Below, in pieces: positions 31,013 to 42,469 of a stretch of DNA of 64,000 bases (position 1 is its first letter; each line of letters begins with the position of its first letter). Location: the NCBI GenBank assembly GCA_016195965.1, contig JACPYR010000030.1:1-64000 (forward strand). The letters run 5' to 3'. The DNA is from Nitrosomonadales bacterium (GTDB lineage Bacteria > Pseudomonadota > Gammaproteobacteria > Burkholderiales > Gallionellaceae). A program made the position numbers and the translations under genes. A model generated the notes under the pieces. That model worked only from the letters and a program-made list of their open reading frames with translations. It was not told the origin of the DNA and ran no database searches.

Positions 31013-31459
31013 ATGTTTCAGGGGGCGGCGCAACTCAATTTGGATAGCAAGGGCAGGCTCGCGATACCGGCACGGTATCGCGACATGCTGCTTGCGCATT
31101 GCGCGGGCAATCTGGTGCTGACCGCCGATGCCGATGGCTGTTTGCTGGTCTATCCGCAACCCGAGTGGCAACCGATACGCGAAAAGCTGCTCAAGCTCTC
31201 CGCGCTCAATCCCAAGATCCGTGCCTTGCAGCGTCGCCTGATCGGCTATGCCGAAGATGTGGTGATGGATGGCGCCGGGCGCGTGTTGATTTCCCCGGCC
31301 TTGCGCGGTTACGCCGCGATGGACAAGCACGTAATGCTGGTTGGTCAGGGCAATAAATTCGAATTGTGGGATGAGGCGAAATGGCAGGCGCAGCAGCAGG
31401 CCGCGCTGTCATTTATGGATGGCGAGCTGCCTCCGGAGCTTGAGGGTTTTTCTTTGTGA
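31013..31459 (+). CDS. mraZ: Transcriptional regulator MraZ
   Basis: [42 protein letters not shown]. Confidence 0.95.
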   Translation: MFQGAAQLNLDSKGRLAIPARYRDMLLAHCAGNLVLTADADGCLLVYPQPEWQPIREKLLKLSALNPKIRALQRRLIGYAEDVVMDGAGRVLISPALRGYAAMDKHVMLVGQGNKFELWDEAKWQAQQQAALSFMDGELPPELEGFSL

Positions 31460-32391
31460 GTGAGGGTTTGTCCCACGTCACGGTTCTGTTAAACGAAGCA
31501 GTTGCAGCACTCGCAATCAAGCCGGATGGTGTTTATGTGGATGGCACATTCGGGCGTGGCGGGCACAGTGCGCTAATCCTGGAGCGGCTGGGTCAGGGCG
31601 GAAGATTGATCGCAATGGATAAGGATCCGGCGGCGGTGGCAGTTGGTGACAAATGGCGCGATGCGCGCTTTCAGATGGTGCATCGCGGTTTCGCGCACAT
31701 GGCGGAGGTGTTGCGTGAACTTGGCGTAGGGCGGGTAGACGGCATTCTGCTTGATCTGGGTGTGTCTTCGCCCCAGCTGGATGAGGCGGCGCGTGGTTTT
31801 AGTTTTCGTTTTGATGCGCCGCTGGATATGCGCATGGATGTCAGCAGCGGTATGACTGCGGCGCAGTGGCTGGCGATGGCTGATGAAGATTTGTTAACGG
31901 AGGTAATACATGAGTACGGCGAAGAACGGTTTGCTAAGCAGATTGCAAGAGCGATTGTTGCGGCGCGCGCAATCGAACCCATCCACACCACGAGGCAACT
32001 CGTCGAGCTGGTTAGTAAAGCGGTACGTACCCGTGAGGCTGGGCAGAATCCGGCGACAAGGACCTTTCAGGCTATACGGATTTATCTCAACCAGGAGCTC
32101 GAGGAGCTTGCGAGGGTCTTGCCAGAGTGTGTGACACATCTCAAGACAGGAGGTCGATTGGTGGTAATCAGCTTTCATTCGCTGGAAGATCGGATCGTGA
32201 AGCACTTCATGCGTGAGATGGCGGAGGGCGATAAGTTGCCGCGCAATGTGCCGATACGCGCCAGCGAAGTGCCGGGGGGGAAGTTGAATCTGATTGGCAA
32301 GGCGATGCGCGTCAGCGAGGCTGAGCTGCGGGCGAATCCGCGCGCTCGTAGCGCAGTGATGCGGGTTGCGGAGCGTAGCGATGTTGCGTAA
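31456..32391 (+). CDS. rsmH: 16S rRNA m4C1402 methyltransferase RsmH/MraW
   Basis: [42 protein letters not shown]. Confidence 0.96.
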   Translation: MSEGLSHVTVLLNEAVAALAIKPDGVYVDGTFGRGGHSALILERLGQGGRLIAMDKDPAAVAVGDKWRDARFQMVHRGFAHMAEVLRELGVGRVDGILLDLGVSSPQLDEAARGFSFRFDAPLDMRMDVSSGMTAAQWLAMADEDLLTEVIHEYGEERFAKQIARAIVAARAIEPIHTTRQLVELVSKAVRTREAGQNPATRTFQAIRIYLNQELEELARVLPECVTHLKTGGRLVVISFHSLEDRIVKHFMREMAEGDKLPRNVPIRASEVPGGKLNLIGKAMRVSEAELRANPRARSAVMRVAERSDVA

Positions 32392-32400
32392 CGGTACGGC

Positions 32401-32763
32401 GTGGATCGGGCGCGTATGAAAAGCGATATTGTCGATATCCGTAAGCAGCTCATGGGCAAGATTGATGGGTTCGGCACGATACACAGAGGCGTATTGCTGG
32501 GCGTGGTGGTGTTGTGCGCGTTGAGTGTGATCACATCCCAACACAAGGCCCGCAAATTGTTTGTCGAATTGCAAAAAGAACAGGAACTGGCGCAGCAGAT
32601 GGACGTGGAGTGGGGGCAGTTGCAGCTTGAGCAAAGTACCTGGGCTACGCCTGCGCGGGTCGAAGAAATTGCCGTGCAGAAGCTGCAAATGCAGCTGCCA
32701 AAAAATGGGCAGGTTCAATTTGTCCTGGCCAAGCCTGACAGCGGAACAAGGCCGCCGCAATGA
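32401..32763 (+). CDS. ftsL: Cell division protein FtsL
   Basis: Small single-TM protein between rsmH and ftsI; WGQLQLEQSTWATPARVEEIA. Confidence 0.85.
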   Translation: MDRARMKSDIVDIRKQLMGKIDGFGTIHRGVLLGVVVLCALSVITSQHKARKLFVELQKEQELAQQMDVEWGQLQLEQSTWATPARVEEIAVQKLQMQLPKNGQVQFVLAKPDSGTRPPQ

Positions 32764-34490
32764 ATTACGCAACCAAAGCAAAACCGGACGCCACGGCGCA
32801 ATTGCCCGGATGGCGCGCTACTGCGCTGTTCATGGTGTTGCTGCTCGGGCTGATCGGATTGCTTGGGCGCGGTGTGTATTTGCAGGGAATACACAATAGC
32901 TTCCTGCAGGAAAAAGGCAAGGCGCGATATAGCCGGGTAATAGAAGTCAGTGCGCATCGCGGCAAGATTTCCGACCGCAACGGCGAGCCTCTCGCCGTCA
33001 GCACGCCGGTTGAGTCGGTATGGGCAAGCCCCTCTGACGTGGAAGCCGACCGGAGGCAAGTAAAAAAATTGGCGCAAATACTCGGCATGGATGCGGAGGA
33101 GGTCCGGGGCCGCCTGTTTGATACATCGCGCGACTTTGTCTATCTCAAGCGGCTGTTGCCACCCGATCAGGTAGAGAAAGTGGTGAGCCTGAATCTGCCC
33201 GGGGTTTCATTGAAGCGGGAATACCGCCGCTATTATCCTGCGGGCGAGGAGGCAGCTCAGACACTGGGCTTTACCGGGCAGGACGACAATGGTCAGGAGG
33301 GCATGGAGCTGGCCCTGCAAGAGCAGCTCGCAGGAAAAGCCGGCAGTCGGCGCGTCATCAAGGATAACCACGGATATATAGTGGAAGACGCCGGTAGCCT
33401 GCATGCGGCCAAGCCGGGTGGCGATATCGTGCTAAGCCTGGATAACAAGCTGCAGCACATTGCCTACCGCGAACTGGAAAGCGCGGTCAGACAGCATAGG
33501 GCCAAGGCCGGTGCGGTCGTGGTGCTGGACGCGCGCAGCGGCGAGGTGCTGGCTCTGGCCAACTACCCCGGCTATAACCCGAACAATCGCACCAATGCAA
33601 ACAGCAAAGAAATGCGCAATCGCGCAATCACCGACCTGTTTGAACCGGGCTCGACTTTGAAGCCGTTCACGGTGGCGATGGCGATTGAAACTGGTAAGGT
33701 GCAACCCAACACCCTTATCAATACCGAGCACGGTGTGTATACGGTGAGTGGCAGGAAAATTCACGATGCGCATGCCGAGTCGATGCTGACGGTGTCGCAG
33801 GTGATCCAGAAATCAAGCAATGTAGGTGCAGCCAAAATAGCTTTGTCGCTCCAGTCGGAAACGATGTGGCAGGGGCTGTCGGATAGCGGATTTGGCGCGC
33901 AGACCGGCAGCAAATTTCCTGGTGAGGCGACCGGTAAGTTGCGCGATCCGAAAACCTGGCGGACGATCGAGCAAGCGACAATGGCTTACGGACACGGCAT
34001 ATCGGTGAATTTATTACAGCTGGCGCGCGCCTATACCATTTTCGCCAACGACGGTGAATTGAAGCCGGTTTCGCTGCTGAAGCTGGATGCGCCGCCGGCG
34101 GGCAAGAAAATATTTTCAGACCGCACCGCGCGCGAGTTGCTGGCCATGATGGAAACGGTGGTGATGCCCGGCGGTACCGCGCCGCAGGCACAGGTGGCGG
34201 GATATCGTGTGGCGGGTAAAACCGGTACGGCGCATAAGCTGGAGGACGGACGGTATGTCAACCACTATGTCGCATCATTTGTCGGCGTTGCACCGGTTTC
34301 AAATCCCCGTCTGGTGGTTGCGGTGATGATAGACGATCCGAGCGGCGCGGAGTATTACGGGGGAGAGGTCGCGGCGCCGGTGTTCAGCAAAGTGACGGGT
34401 GCGGCTTTGCACGCGCTCAGTGTGCCAAACGATGCGCCGCTGGATAACGTGATTGCGCCGCCGGCCGATATTGTGAAGGAGGAAGTATGA
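32760..34490 (+). CDS. ftsI: Peptidoglycan transpeptidase FtsI (PBP3)
   Basis: PGSTLKPFTVAMA, KSSNVGAAKIAL, AGKTGTAHKL. Confidence 0.96.
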   Translation: MNYATKAKPDATAQLPGWRATALFMVLLLGLIGLLGRGVYLQGIHNSFLQEKGKARYSRVIEVSAHRGKISDRNGEPLAVSTPVESVWASPSDVEADRRQVKKLAQILGMDAEEVRGRLFDTSRDFVYLKRLLPPDQVEKVVSLNLPGVSLKREYRRYYPAGEEAAQTLGFTGQDDNGQEGMELALQEQLAGKAGSRRVIKDNHGYIVEDAGSLHAAKPGGDIVLSLDNKLQHIAYRELESAVRQHRAKAGAVVVLDARSGEVLALANYPGYNPNNRTNANSKEMRNRAITDLFEPGSTLKPFTVAMAIETGKVQPNTLINTEHGVYTVSGRKIHDAHAESMLTVSQVIQKSSNVGAAKIALSLQSETMWQGLSDSGFGAQTGSKFPGEATGKLRDPKTWRTIEQATMAYGHGISVNLLQLARAYTIFANDGELKPVSLLKLDAPPAGKKIFSDRTARELLAMMETVVMPGGTAPQAQVAGYRVAGKTGTAHKLEDGRYVNHYVASFVGVAPVSNPRLVVAVMIDDPSGAEYYGGEVAAPVFSKVTGAALHALSVPNDAPLDNVIAPPADIVKEEV

Positions 34491-36001
34491 GTTCCTCATT
34501 GCATCAATGGGCTGGCGAGCAATTGGCCGCACTGAAAGTGCCGGTTACTCGGCTGGTGACCGACAGCCGGACAATTGAGCGCGGCGACATTTTTGTTGCC
34601 TATCCGGGGGAGAAGACGGATGGGCGACAGTTCATCGCATCAGCGATCGAACGGGGTGCAAATGCGGTGATATGGGAAGCGCAGCATTTCCAATGGGATG
34701 CGGCATGGCAAATCCCGAATCTCGCCGTGAATGATTTACGCCACAAGGCTGGCTGGCTGGCTGATGCCGCGTATGGCATGCCGTCGAAAAAATTGTGGAT
34801 GGTAGGCATCACCGGAACCAATGGCAAGACTTCAACCAGTCATTGGATAGCCCATGCATTGAATGAGACCGGTAAGCGATGCGCATTAATCGGTACCCTG
34901 GGCAACGGCTATGCCGGGGCGTTGCAGGCCAGTGCGAATACGACGCCGGATGCGATACGCGTGCATGGCTTGCTGGCCGACTATGTGAGTGATGGCGCGC
35001 AGGCGGTGGCCATGGAGGTGTCGTCGAATGCGCTGTCGCAGGGCCGCGTGAATGCGGTGCGCTTTGATGTGGCGATGCTGACCAATTTGAGCCGCGATCA
35101 TCTTGATTACCACGGCGACATGCAAAGTTATGCGGATGCCAAGCGCAAGCTGTTCGACTGGCAGCAGCTGAAATTTGTGGTGCTGAATCTGGACGATGCC
35201 TATGGCATGGAACTGGCCGAGCAGCTGCGGGATACCGATGCGGAAATAATTGGTTACGGTTTGGGCGACCGCGCATTGCAATTCGCGGAGCGAATGGGTT
35301 TGCGCATGGTCTATGCAAATATGCTGGAAATGACCGGCCATGGCCTGCGGCTGAATGTGCACTCCAGTTGGGGGACGTCTGAATTGAACAGCGAGCTGGT
35401 CGGACGATTCAATGCGGCGAACTTGTTGGGAGCGCTGGCGGTATTGCTGGTGAGCGGGGTGGCGTTGCCGGACGCGGTTAGGTCATTGGGCCGGGTGCAG
35501 CCGGTCGCCGGACGTATGCAGCGTCTGGGCAGTGTGCGGCAGCCGACGGTGGTGGTCGATTACGCGCATACGCCGGACGCATTGGAAAAGGTGTTGCAGG
35601 CATTGCGTGAGATCGGCGACAGTGCGGGCGGAAAAGTAGTTTGCGTGTTCGGTTGCGGTGGTGATCGGGACAGGGGCAAGCGCGCCATGATGGGCATGGT
35701 GGCGGAGAAATTTTCGGATTTCTGCATCGTCACCTCCGACAATCCCCGCAGCGAGAATCCGCGCGAAATCATCGCGGAAATTGTCAATGGCATGCATGAA
35801 GAAAACCACGCAATCATCATGGATCGCGCTGCCGCGATTCAACATGCCATCAGGCATGCGCGGCAAGAAGACACCATATTGATTGCCGGCAAGGGGCACG
35901 AAGATTACCAGGAGATCAATGGCGTGAAACAGCCGTTCAGCGATGTGCTGGTTGCGCAACAAATGTTGCAGGGCTGGAGCGAACCGGGGGTGGGCGCATG
36001 A
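34487..36001 (+). CDS. murE: UDP-MurNAc-tripeptide synthetase MurE
   Basis: GITGTNGKTSTSHWIA, TNLSRDHLDYHG, DNPRSENP. Confidence 0.96.
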   Translation: MSSSLHQWAGEQLAALKVPVTRLVTDSRTIERGDIFVAYPGEKTDGRQFIASAIERGANAVIWEAQHFQWDAAWQIPNLAVNDLRHKAGWLADAAYGMPSKKLWMVGITGTNGKTSTSHWIAHALNETGKRCALIGTLGNGYAGALQASANTTPDAIRVHGLLADYVSDGAQAVAMEVSSNALSQGRVNAVRFDVAMLTNLSRDHLDYHGDMQSYADAKRKLFDWQQLKFVVLNLDDAYGMELAEQLRDTDAEIIGYGLGDRALQFAERMGLRMVYANMLEMTGHGLRLNVHSSWGTSELNSELVGRFNAANLLGALAVLLVSGVALPDAVRSLGRVQPVAGRMQRLGSVRQPTVVVDYAHTPDALEKVLQALREIGDSAGGKVVCVFGCGGDRDRGKRAMMGMVAEKFSDFCIVTSDNPRSENPREIIAEIVNGMHEENHAIIMDRAAAIQHAIRHARQEDTILIAGKGHEDYQEINGVKQPFSDVLVAQQMLQGWSEPGVGA

Positions 36002-37395
36002 TGCTGCTGTCGCAAGCCGCGCAGGTTCTCGGCGGCCAATTGGTGGGCGAGGACGTGCGCTTTACTGCCGTCACCAGCGATAGTCGGAAATTGTCGCCGG
36101 GTGACTTGTTTGTCGCGTTGCGCGGAGAGCATTTCGATGGAGCGACGTTTGTCGCATCCGCCGCGCGGGCGGGCGCGGTAGCGTCATTGGTCAACGCGGA
36201 TAGCTACCGGGGAGAAGAGGTAGGCAGTCCGTTGCTGTTGGTGAAAGATACGCGCGTTGCGCTGGGAGAGTTGGCGGCGCATTGGCGTAAACAGTTCGAT
36301 ATCCCGCTGGTGGCCATCACCGGCAGTAACGGCAAAACGACGGTGAAGGAAATGCTGACCAGCATATTGCGCGCTGCGGCCGGAAGCGCGGATGCGGTGC
36401 TTGCAACTCAGGGGAATTTCAATAATGACATCGGCATGCCGCTGACCTTGCTCAGGCTGAACGCTGCGCATCGCTATGCGGTGATCGAAATGGGCATGAA
36501 TCATCCGGGCGAGATTCATTACCTGACACAACTCGCCACGCCGGATGTGGCGTTGATCAATAACGCCAGCGGTGCGCATCTGGAAGGGCTGGGATCGGTG
36601 GAGGGGGTGGCGCAGGCTAAAGGCGAAATATTTTCCGGGTTAAAACACCATGGCACGGCAGTCATCAATGCGGATGACGCCCATGCGCCGTTGTGGCGTG
36701 CGCTGGCGGGGGCGCATCCCTTGCTTGAATTCGGATTGAACCCTGAAGCGGATGTGAGCGGGGTATGGCAGCCGCACGGATATGGATTGCGCCTGGAGGT
36801 GAGTGCCCCTCAGGGAAAATTTATGGCGGACTTGCAGGTCCCGGGTGAGCACAATGCACGCAACGCGCTGGCCGCGACGGCTGCGGCATCCGTGCTGAAT
36901 ATTCCGCTGGAAACCATAGTTGCCGGACTGGAAAAATTCAGCGGTGTAGCCGGGCGTTTGCAATATAAAGCGGCGATCAATGGAGCCGTGCTGATTGACG
37001 ATACCTACAACGCCAATCCTGCTTCGATGCGAGCCGCGATCAGCGTGCTGGCGCAAGCCGGAGGCAAGCGCATCCTGGTGCTGGGCGATATGGGCGAATT
37101 GGGTAACGATGCCGCGATATTCCATGCCGAAATCGGCGGGGAGGCGAAACGGGCCGGGATAGAGAAATTGTATGCGCTGGGCGAATTGAGCAGCAATGCA
37201 GTCCGCGAGTTTGGCGGCGGCGCGCAGCACTTCGGGTGTATTGAAGATTTGCAGGCGTTGCTGGAAAAGGAATTGGACGAAAACACCGCAGTTTTGGTGA
37301 AGGGGTCGCGCTTCATGAAAATGGAGCGCTTGGTGTATGGTTTGGAGGCAGGGAGAGGCAATGCCGCTCCCGCACAGGAGAAAACATGCTGCTAG
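35998..37395 (+). CDS. murF: MurF ligase
   Basis: [43 protein letters not shown]. Confidence 0.96.
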   Translation: MMLLSQAAQVLGGQLVGEDVRFTAVTSDSRKLSPGDLFVALRGEHFDGATFVASAARAGAVASLVNADSYRGEEVGSPLLLVKDTRVALGELAAHWRKQFDIPLVAITGSNGKTTVKEMLTSILRAAAGSADAVLATQGNFNNDIGMPLTLLRLNAAHRYAVIEMGMNHPGEIHYLTQLATPDVALINNASGAHLEGLGSVEGVAQAKGEIFSGLKHHGTAVINADDAHAPLWRALAGAHPLLEFGLNPEADVSGVWQPHGYGLRLEVSAPQGKFMADLQVPGEHNARNALAATAAASVLNIPLETIVAGLEKFSGVAGRLQYKAAINGAVLIDDTYNANPASMRAAISVLAQAGGKRILVLGDMGELGNDAAIFHAEIGGEAKRAGIEKLYALGELSSNAVREFGGGAQHFGCIEDLQALLEKELDENTAVLVKGSRFMKMERLVYGLEAGRGNAAPAQEKTCC

Positions 37396-38471
37396 CGCTT
37401 ACCCAATGGTTGGCACAGGATGTCAGGTTCTTCAGCGTGTTTAATTACATCACGCTGCGCACGGTGTTCGCGGCAATGACCGCGCTGGGGATTTCGTTCA
37501 TGGTCGGGCCAATGATGATACGGAAATTGACCGCATACAAGATCGGACAATCGGTGCGCAACGACGGGCCGCAGACACATCTGGTCAAGGCAGGTACGCC
37601 AACGATGGGAGGCGCGCTGATCCTGACCTCGATAGCAATCACCACATTGTTGTGGGGAGATTTGCACAACCATTACGTATGGGTGGTGTTGCTTACCACC
37701 CTGAGCTTTGGCGTGATCGGCTGGGTGGATGATTACCGCAAGGTGGTGCATCGCAACCCCAAGGGTTTGTCGGCCAGGGCCAAGATGGGCTGGCAGTCCA
37801 TCATCGCATTGATAGTCGGAATTTACTTGTGGAAAAGCGCCAGCGTGCCTGCCAACACCGAACTCATCGTGCCATTCCTGAAATTTGTGGTGTTTCCTCT
37901 GGGTGCATTTCTGTTTGTAATGTTGACTTACCTGGTCATTGTGGGCACCAGCAATGCAGTCAATTTGACCGATGGTCTGGACGGTCTGGCCATCATGCCG
38001 ACGGTGATGGTGAGCAGTGCGCTGGCGATATTCGCTTATGTGGCGGGTCATGCGGTGTTCTCGAAATATCTCGGTATTCCATTTATCCCCGGCGCGGGCG
38101 AGTTGGCGGTGTTTTGCGGAGCGATTGCCGGGGCCGGGTTGGCGTTTCTGTGGTTCAACGCATATCCAGCAGAGGTGTTCATGGGGGATGTCGGCGCGCT
38201 GGCATTGGGTGCGGCATTGGGCACGGTGGCGGTGATTGTGCGCCAGGAATTGGTGCTGTTCATCATGGGTGGTGTGTTCGTGGTCGAGGCCGTCTCGGTG
38301 ATGATACAGGTGGCATCGTTCAAGCTGACCGGCAAGCGCGTCTTCCGCATGGCGCCATTGCATCATCACTATGAGTTGAAGGGCTGGAAGGAGACGCAGG
38401 TCGTCGTCCGGTTCTGGATTATCACGATGTTGTTGGTGTTGTTGGGCTTGGCGACTTTGAAACTGAGGTAG
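37386..38471 (+). CDS. mraY: Phospho-MurNAc-pentapeptide transferase MraY
   Basis: [39 protein letters not shown]. Confidence 0.97.
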   Translation: MLLALTQWLAQDVRFFSVFNYITLRTVFAAMTALGISFMVGPMMIRKLTAYKIGQSVRNDGPQTHLVKAGTPTMGGALILTSIAITTLLWGDLHNHYVWVVLLTTLSFGVIGWVDDYRKVVHRNPKGLSARAKMGWQSIIALIVGIYLWKSASVPANTELIVPFLKFVVFPLGAFLFVMLTYLVIVGTSNAVNLTDGLDGLAIMPTVMVSSALAIFAYVAGHAVFSKYLGIPFIPGAGELAVFCGAIAGAGLAFLWFNAYPAEVFMGDVGALALGAALGTVAVIVRQELVLFIMGGVFVVEAVSVMIQVASFKLTGKRVFRMAPLHHHYELKGWKETQVVVRFWIITMLLVLLGLATLKLR

Positions 38472-38479
38472 GGCAGCCG

Positions 38480-38547
38480 TAGTCGTTAGTCGCTGGTTAT
38501 TAGTTGGCGTTGTCCGCTGCGCGGGCTTTGTTTAACTAACGACTGCA
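38480..38547. repeat. Inverted-repeat-containing spacer between mraY and murD
   Basis: AGTCGTTAG ... CTAACGACT arms in GTAGTCGTTAGTCGCTGGTTATTAG ... TTTAACTAACGACTGC. Confidence 0.5.
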
Positions 38548-38560
38548 TTCAGGAGATACA

Positions 38561-39946
38561 TTGAAAGATTGGTCAGACAAACAAGTGCTGGTGCTCGGTC
38601 TGGGAGAGACCGGGCTCTCCCTTGTGCGCTGGTTAAGTGCGCAGGGCGCGCGCGTGCGCGTCGCAGACAGCCGCTACAATCCGCCGGGCCTGGATATGCT
38701 GCACAGCAGCTTTCCGGATGCGGATATCCGTTGCGGCGCATTCGATGACAGTTTGCTGGAGGGTATAACAAGTATCGCCATCAGTCCGGGCGTGCCGCTG
38801 GCCGACCCATTTGTACAGCGCGCGATTGCGCACGGAATTCCTGTCGAAGGCGACATCGAATTGTTCGCGCAACAACTCGGGAAAAGGGATGCGGCACAGG
38901 GGAGTCGCGTGATCGCGATCACGGGTTCCAACGGCAAGACGACGGTCACCAGCATGATCGCGCATCTGTGCCGGGCAGCGGGCAAGGATGCGGTGGCGGC
39001 GGGCAACATTTCCCCGGCGGTGCTAGATGTGGTGCTGGAGCGCGGCGCTCGTCAGCCTGGTGTGTGGGTATTGGAGTTGTCCAGCTTTCAGCTTGAAACC
39101 ACTTCGGGTTTGAGGGCGGATGCCGCAACAGTGCTGAACATCAGCGAAGACCACCTCGATCGATATGCCGATATGGACGCATACGCTGCCGCCAAGGCGC
39201 GGATTTTGGTGGGTTGCGGCACGCAGGTGCTGAATCGGGATGATGTGCGCAGCATGGGCGCGGCAAGTGCTGGTCGCCCGATCGTCACGTTCGGTTTGAA
39301 TAGGCCGGCAAATCCAGGTGATTTCGGAATAGAGCGGGATAATGGTGAAACCTGGCTGGTGCAAGGTTCGCAACGTTTGCTTAAGGCCGGCGAGTTGCAG
39401 GTGGCGGGGCTGCACAACGTGGCGAATGCATTGGCTACACTGGCATTGTGCCGTGCGATAGATATACCCATGCCGGCCTTGCTAGTTGCGTTGCGCACTT
39501 TCAGGGGGTTGCCGCATCGCGTGGAGCGTGTGGCAGAAATTGCCGGCGTGACATATTACGATGACTCCAAGGGCACCAACGTCGGCGCGACCATCGCAGC
39601 GTTGCAGGGGTTGGGGCGCAAGGCGGTGCTGATAGCCGGCGGCGAGGGCAAAGGGCAGGACTTTGCTCCGCTTAATCCCGTGGTGGCGCAACATGCGCGC
39701 GCGGTAGTATTGATCGGACGCGATGCGCCGCTGATTTTGCACGCGTTACAGGGATGCGGTGTAGCGGTGACGCGAGCCCGGGACATGAGGGAGGCTGTGC
39801 AGCAGGCATCCGGGTTGGCGCAAAGCGGCGATGCGGTATTGTTGTCGCCTGCCTGCGCCAGTTTCGATATGTTCCGTAACTATGAACATCGCGCGGAAGT
39901 GTATGTGCAAGCGGTGCAGCAGCTGGAGGGCGCATGGCATCATTAG
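38561..39946 (+). CDS. murD: MurD ligase
   Basis: [43 protein letters not shown]. Confidence 0.95.
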   Translation: MKDWSDKQVLVLGLGETGLSLVRWLSAQGARVRVADSRYNPPGLDMLHSSFPDADIRCGAFDDSLLEGITSIAISPGVPLADPFVQRAIAHGIPVEGDIELFAQQLGKRDAAQGSRVIAITGSNGKTTVTSMIAHLCRAAGKDAVAAGNISPAVLDVVLERGARQPGVWVLELSSFQLETTSGLRADAATVLNISEDHLDRYADMDAYAAAKARILVGCGTQVLNRDDVRSMGAASAGRPIVTFGLNRPANPGDFGIERDNGETWLVQGSQRLLKAGELQVAGLHNVANALATLALCRAIDIPMPALLVALRTFRGLPHRVERVAEIAGVTYYDDSKGTNVGATIAALQGLGRKAVLIAGGEGKGQDFAPLNPVVAQHARAVVLIGRDAPLILHALQGCGVAVTRARDMREAVQQASGLAQSGDAVLLSPACASFDMFRNYEHRAEVYVQAVQQLEGAWHH

Positions 39947-41097
39947 TCAAGACACGCGCCCGCCCGCCGCAAGCCCAGTTCGACGAGTTGCTGATTTGGG
40001 TGTTGATCGGCTTGCTCGCGCTCGGTCTGGTGATGGTGTACTCGGCCTCGATCGCGACTGCCGAAGCCAATAAATTTACCGCCTACCAAGCCACTTACTA
40101 CTTGGCGAGGCACGGGGTGTTTATCGTCGTGGGGCTGATAGCCGGGCTGTTCGCCTTTCAAATGCCGGTGCAGACGTGGCAGAACTACGCGCCTTATTTG
40201 TTTCTGGCCGGAGCGGCGCTGCTGGTGTTGGTGCTGATCCCCCACATCGGACGAGAAGTGAATGGCAGTCGCCGCTGGCTATCCTTGTTTGTCATCAATT
40301 TGCAGCCTTCCGAATTGATGAAGCTGTTCGCCGTGCTGTATGCCGCCGATTACACCGTGCGCAAGGGTAAGGTCGGACACTTGTTCAGGAAGGCGTTCGT
40401 GCCGATGTTGGTGGTGATGGTGCTGGTCGGCGGTTTGTTGTTGCAGGAACCTGACATGGGTGCTTTTGTGGTGATCCTGTCGATCGCGTTCTGCACCTTG
40501 TGGCTGGGCGGCTTCAATCTCAAAGTATTCATTGCTCTGCTGGTGGCGTTGCCGCTGGCGTTTGCCGCGCTGATTTTTTCCTCCCCCTACCGGATGCAGC
40601 GCGTCATTGGATTTATGGACCCCTGGTCTGACCCGTACGGCAAGGGCTATCAATTGAGCCATGCGCTGATCGCTTTCGGGCGCGGCGAATGGCTGGGTGT
40701 GGGTCTGGGTGGCAGCGTGGAAAAGTTGTTCTACTTGCCGGAAGCTCATACCGACTTCCTGATGGCGGTGATAGCGGAAGAGTTGGGGCTGGTCGGCGTG
40801 GCGGCTGTCATTGCGCTATTTGCGCTGCTGGTGGTGCGCGCATTTCAGATCGGTCGCCATGCTGCGTTTCTTGAGCGCAACTACTCCGCGCTGGTCGCGC
40901 AGGGGATAGGCGTGTGGATAGGCGCGCAGGCAATGATAAATATCGGCGTGAACATGGGGGTGCTGCCGACCAAAGGTTTGACCCTGCCGTTCCTGAGCTT
41001 TGGTGGAAGTGGCATCGTCGTAAATTGCGTGGCCGCCGCCGTGCTGCTGCGGGTTGACTTCGAGAATCGACGGATTGCGCGGGGACTACCTGTATGA
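39934..41097 (+). CDS. ftsW: Lipid II polymerase/flippase-family FtsW
   Basis: SEDS family: [36 protein letters not shown]. Confidence 0.96.
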   Translation: MASLVKTRARPPQAQFDELLIWVLIGLLALGLVMVYSASIATAEANKFTAYQATYYLARHGVFIVVGLIAGLFAFQMPVQTWQNYAPYLFLAGAALLVLVLIPHIGREVNGSRRWLSLFVINLQPSELMKLFAVLYAADYTVRKGKVGHLFRKAFVPMLVVMVLVGGLLLQEPDMGAFVVILSIAFCTLWLGGFNLKVFIALLVALPLAFAALIFSSPYRMQRVIGFMDPWSDPYGKGYQLSHALIAFGRGEWLGVGLGGSVEKLFYLPEAHTDFLMAVIAEELGLVGVAAVIALFALLVVRAFQIGRHAAFLERNYSALVAQGIGVWIGAQAMINIGVNMGVLPTKGLTLPFLSFGGSGIVVNCVAAAVLLRVDFENRRIARGLPV

Positions 41098-41114
41098 GCC
41101 AGGAAAAACAAATT

Positions 41115-41166
41115 AGCCACAGAGAACACGGAGAACAACCAACACTCTCTCTGTGTTCTATGTGGC
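41115..41166. repeat. CTCTGTG-type inverted repeat between ftsW and murG
   Basis: AGCCACAGAGAACACGGAG ... CTCTCTGTGTTCTATGTGGC. Confidence 0.75.
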
Positions 41167-41185
41167 AAGGTTTTGGGATTTTGCA

Positions 41186-41311
41186 ATGAGCCGCTCAATA
41201 CTGATCATGGCAGGCGGAACCGGCGGCCATATTTTTGGTTACGACATAACGCGTGCTGTGCACGTATTAGTCTGCGCCGGAAATATGACCGGTTTGGGAG
41301 GTGTTCAGTGA
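41186..41311 (+). pseudogene. Diverged partial duplicate of the murG 5' end
   Basis: [17 protein letters not shown] then unrelated [24 protein letters not shown]; the true murG starts [26 protein letters not shown]. Stop overlaps GTG 41308. Confidence 0.85.
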
Positions 41312-42387
41312 ACCGCTCCATTTTAATTATGGCTGGAGGTACAGGCGGCCATATTTTTCCGGCGCTTGCGGTGGCGGACATTTTGCGCGCGCAGGGTTGG
41401 AAGGTGACCTGGTTGGGTGCGCCGCGAAGCATGGAAGCCGATCTGGTTCCGCGTCATGGATATGAAATGGCGTGGGTGAATTTTTCCGGGGTGCGTGGCA
41501 AGGGTTTGCTGAGAATGTTGCGGCTACCGTTCAATCTGCTGGAGGCAATGTGGCAAAGCGCGTCTGCGATATTGCGCCACCGCCCCGACGTGGTGCTGGG
41601 CATGGGCGGCTACATCACATTCCCGGGCGGCATGATGGCGGCATTGCTGCGTCGTCCGCTGATAATCCATGAGCAAAATTCCATTGCCGGATTGAGCAAT
41701 AAAGTATTGGCGCACCTCGCGAAAAAAGTGCTGGGCGGGTTCCCCGATGTGCTGGCGAATTCTCTGTGGTGTGGCAATCCGGTGCGCAGCGATATTGCCG
41801 CGTTGCCCGAGCCCCAGCGACGCTATGACGCACGCGATGGAAAATTGAATGTGCTGGTGGTGGGCGGCAGTCTGGGCGCCAAGGCGCTCAACGAAGTACT
41901 GCCGCAAGCGCTTGCGCTGTTGCCGCAGGATGTGCGCCCCAAGGTGTTGCATCAAACCGGCAAGCAAAATTTTGAGGCCGTGCAGCGGGCGTATCAACAA
42001 GCCGGCGTGCAGGCGGATATCAAGCCGTTTGTGGATGAAATGGCCAGGCATTATGCCGATGCCGACCTGGTGATTTGTCGCGCGGGAGCACTGACGATAG
42101 CGGAACTCGCCGCGGCGGGGGTGGCGAGCATATTGATTCCGTTCCCGTTCGCGGTTGACGATCATCAGACCCGCAATGCGGAATTCCTGAGCAAGCGCGG
42201 CGCGGCGGTGCTGCTGCCGCAGAACGAACTCAGCGCGGAAAAACTGGCGCGGCTGTTAAGCGATCTGATGGAAGGCGGCTCGGGGCGCGAAAAATTATTG
42301 GCCATGGCGCGCAAGGCGCGCGACCAGGCGAAGGCAGATGCTGCGCAAAATGTCGCGCAAGTGTGTATGGAGTTGGCGGAAGCATGA
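41308..42387 (+). CDS. murG: MurG glycosyltransferase
   Basis: [32 protein letters not shown]. The listed ORF start at 41173 is an artefact. Confidence 0.95.
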   Translation: MNRSILIMAGGTGGHIFPALAVADILRAQGWKVTWLGAPRSMEADLVPRHGYEMAWVNFSGVRGKGLLRMLRLPFNLLEAMWQSASAILRHRPDVVLGMGGYITFPGGMMAALLRRPLIIHEQNSIAGLSNKVLAHLAKKVLGGFPDVLANSLWCGNPVRSDIAALPEPQRRYDARDGKLNVLVVGGSLGAKALNEVLPQALALLPQDVRPKVLHQTGKQNFEAVQRAYQQAGVQADIKPFVDEMARHYADADLVICRAGALTIAELAAAGVASILIPFPFAVDDHQTRNAEFLSKRGAAVLLPQNELSAEKLARLLSDLMEGGSGREKLLAMARKARDQAKADAAQNVAQVCMELAEA

Positions 42388-42469
42388 AGACACGGCGCGA
42401 AGCGACTGGTTGCGGAGCAGGCTCACCTTCAGGGTATGCCGAAGCCAAACATATTCATGGGGCTGTATC

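Noticed and set aside
41173-41307. N-terminal extension of murG in the ORF track (MGFCNEPLNTDHGRRNRR...)
   Set aside because: Out-of-frame reading of the murG stub and repeat; conserved MurG starts at GTG 41308.
42338-42469. N-terminal extension of murC in the ORF track
   Set aside because: Starts within murG and has no homology-like features; MurC homology begins at GTG 42470 ([17 protein letters not shown]).
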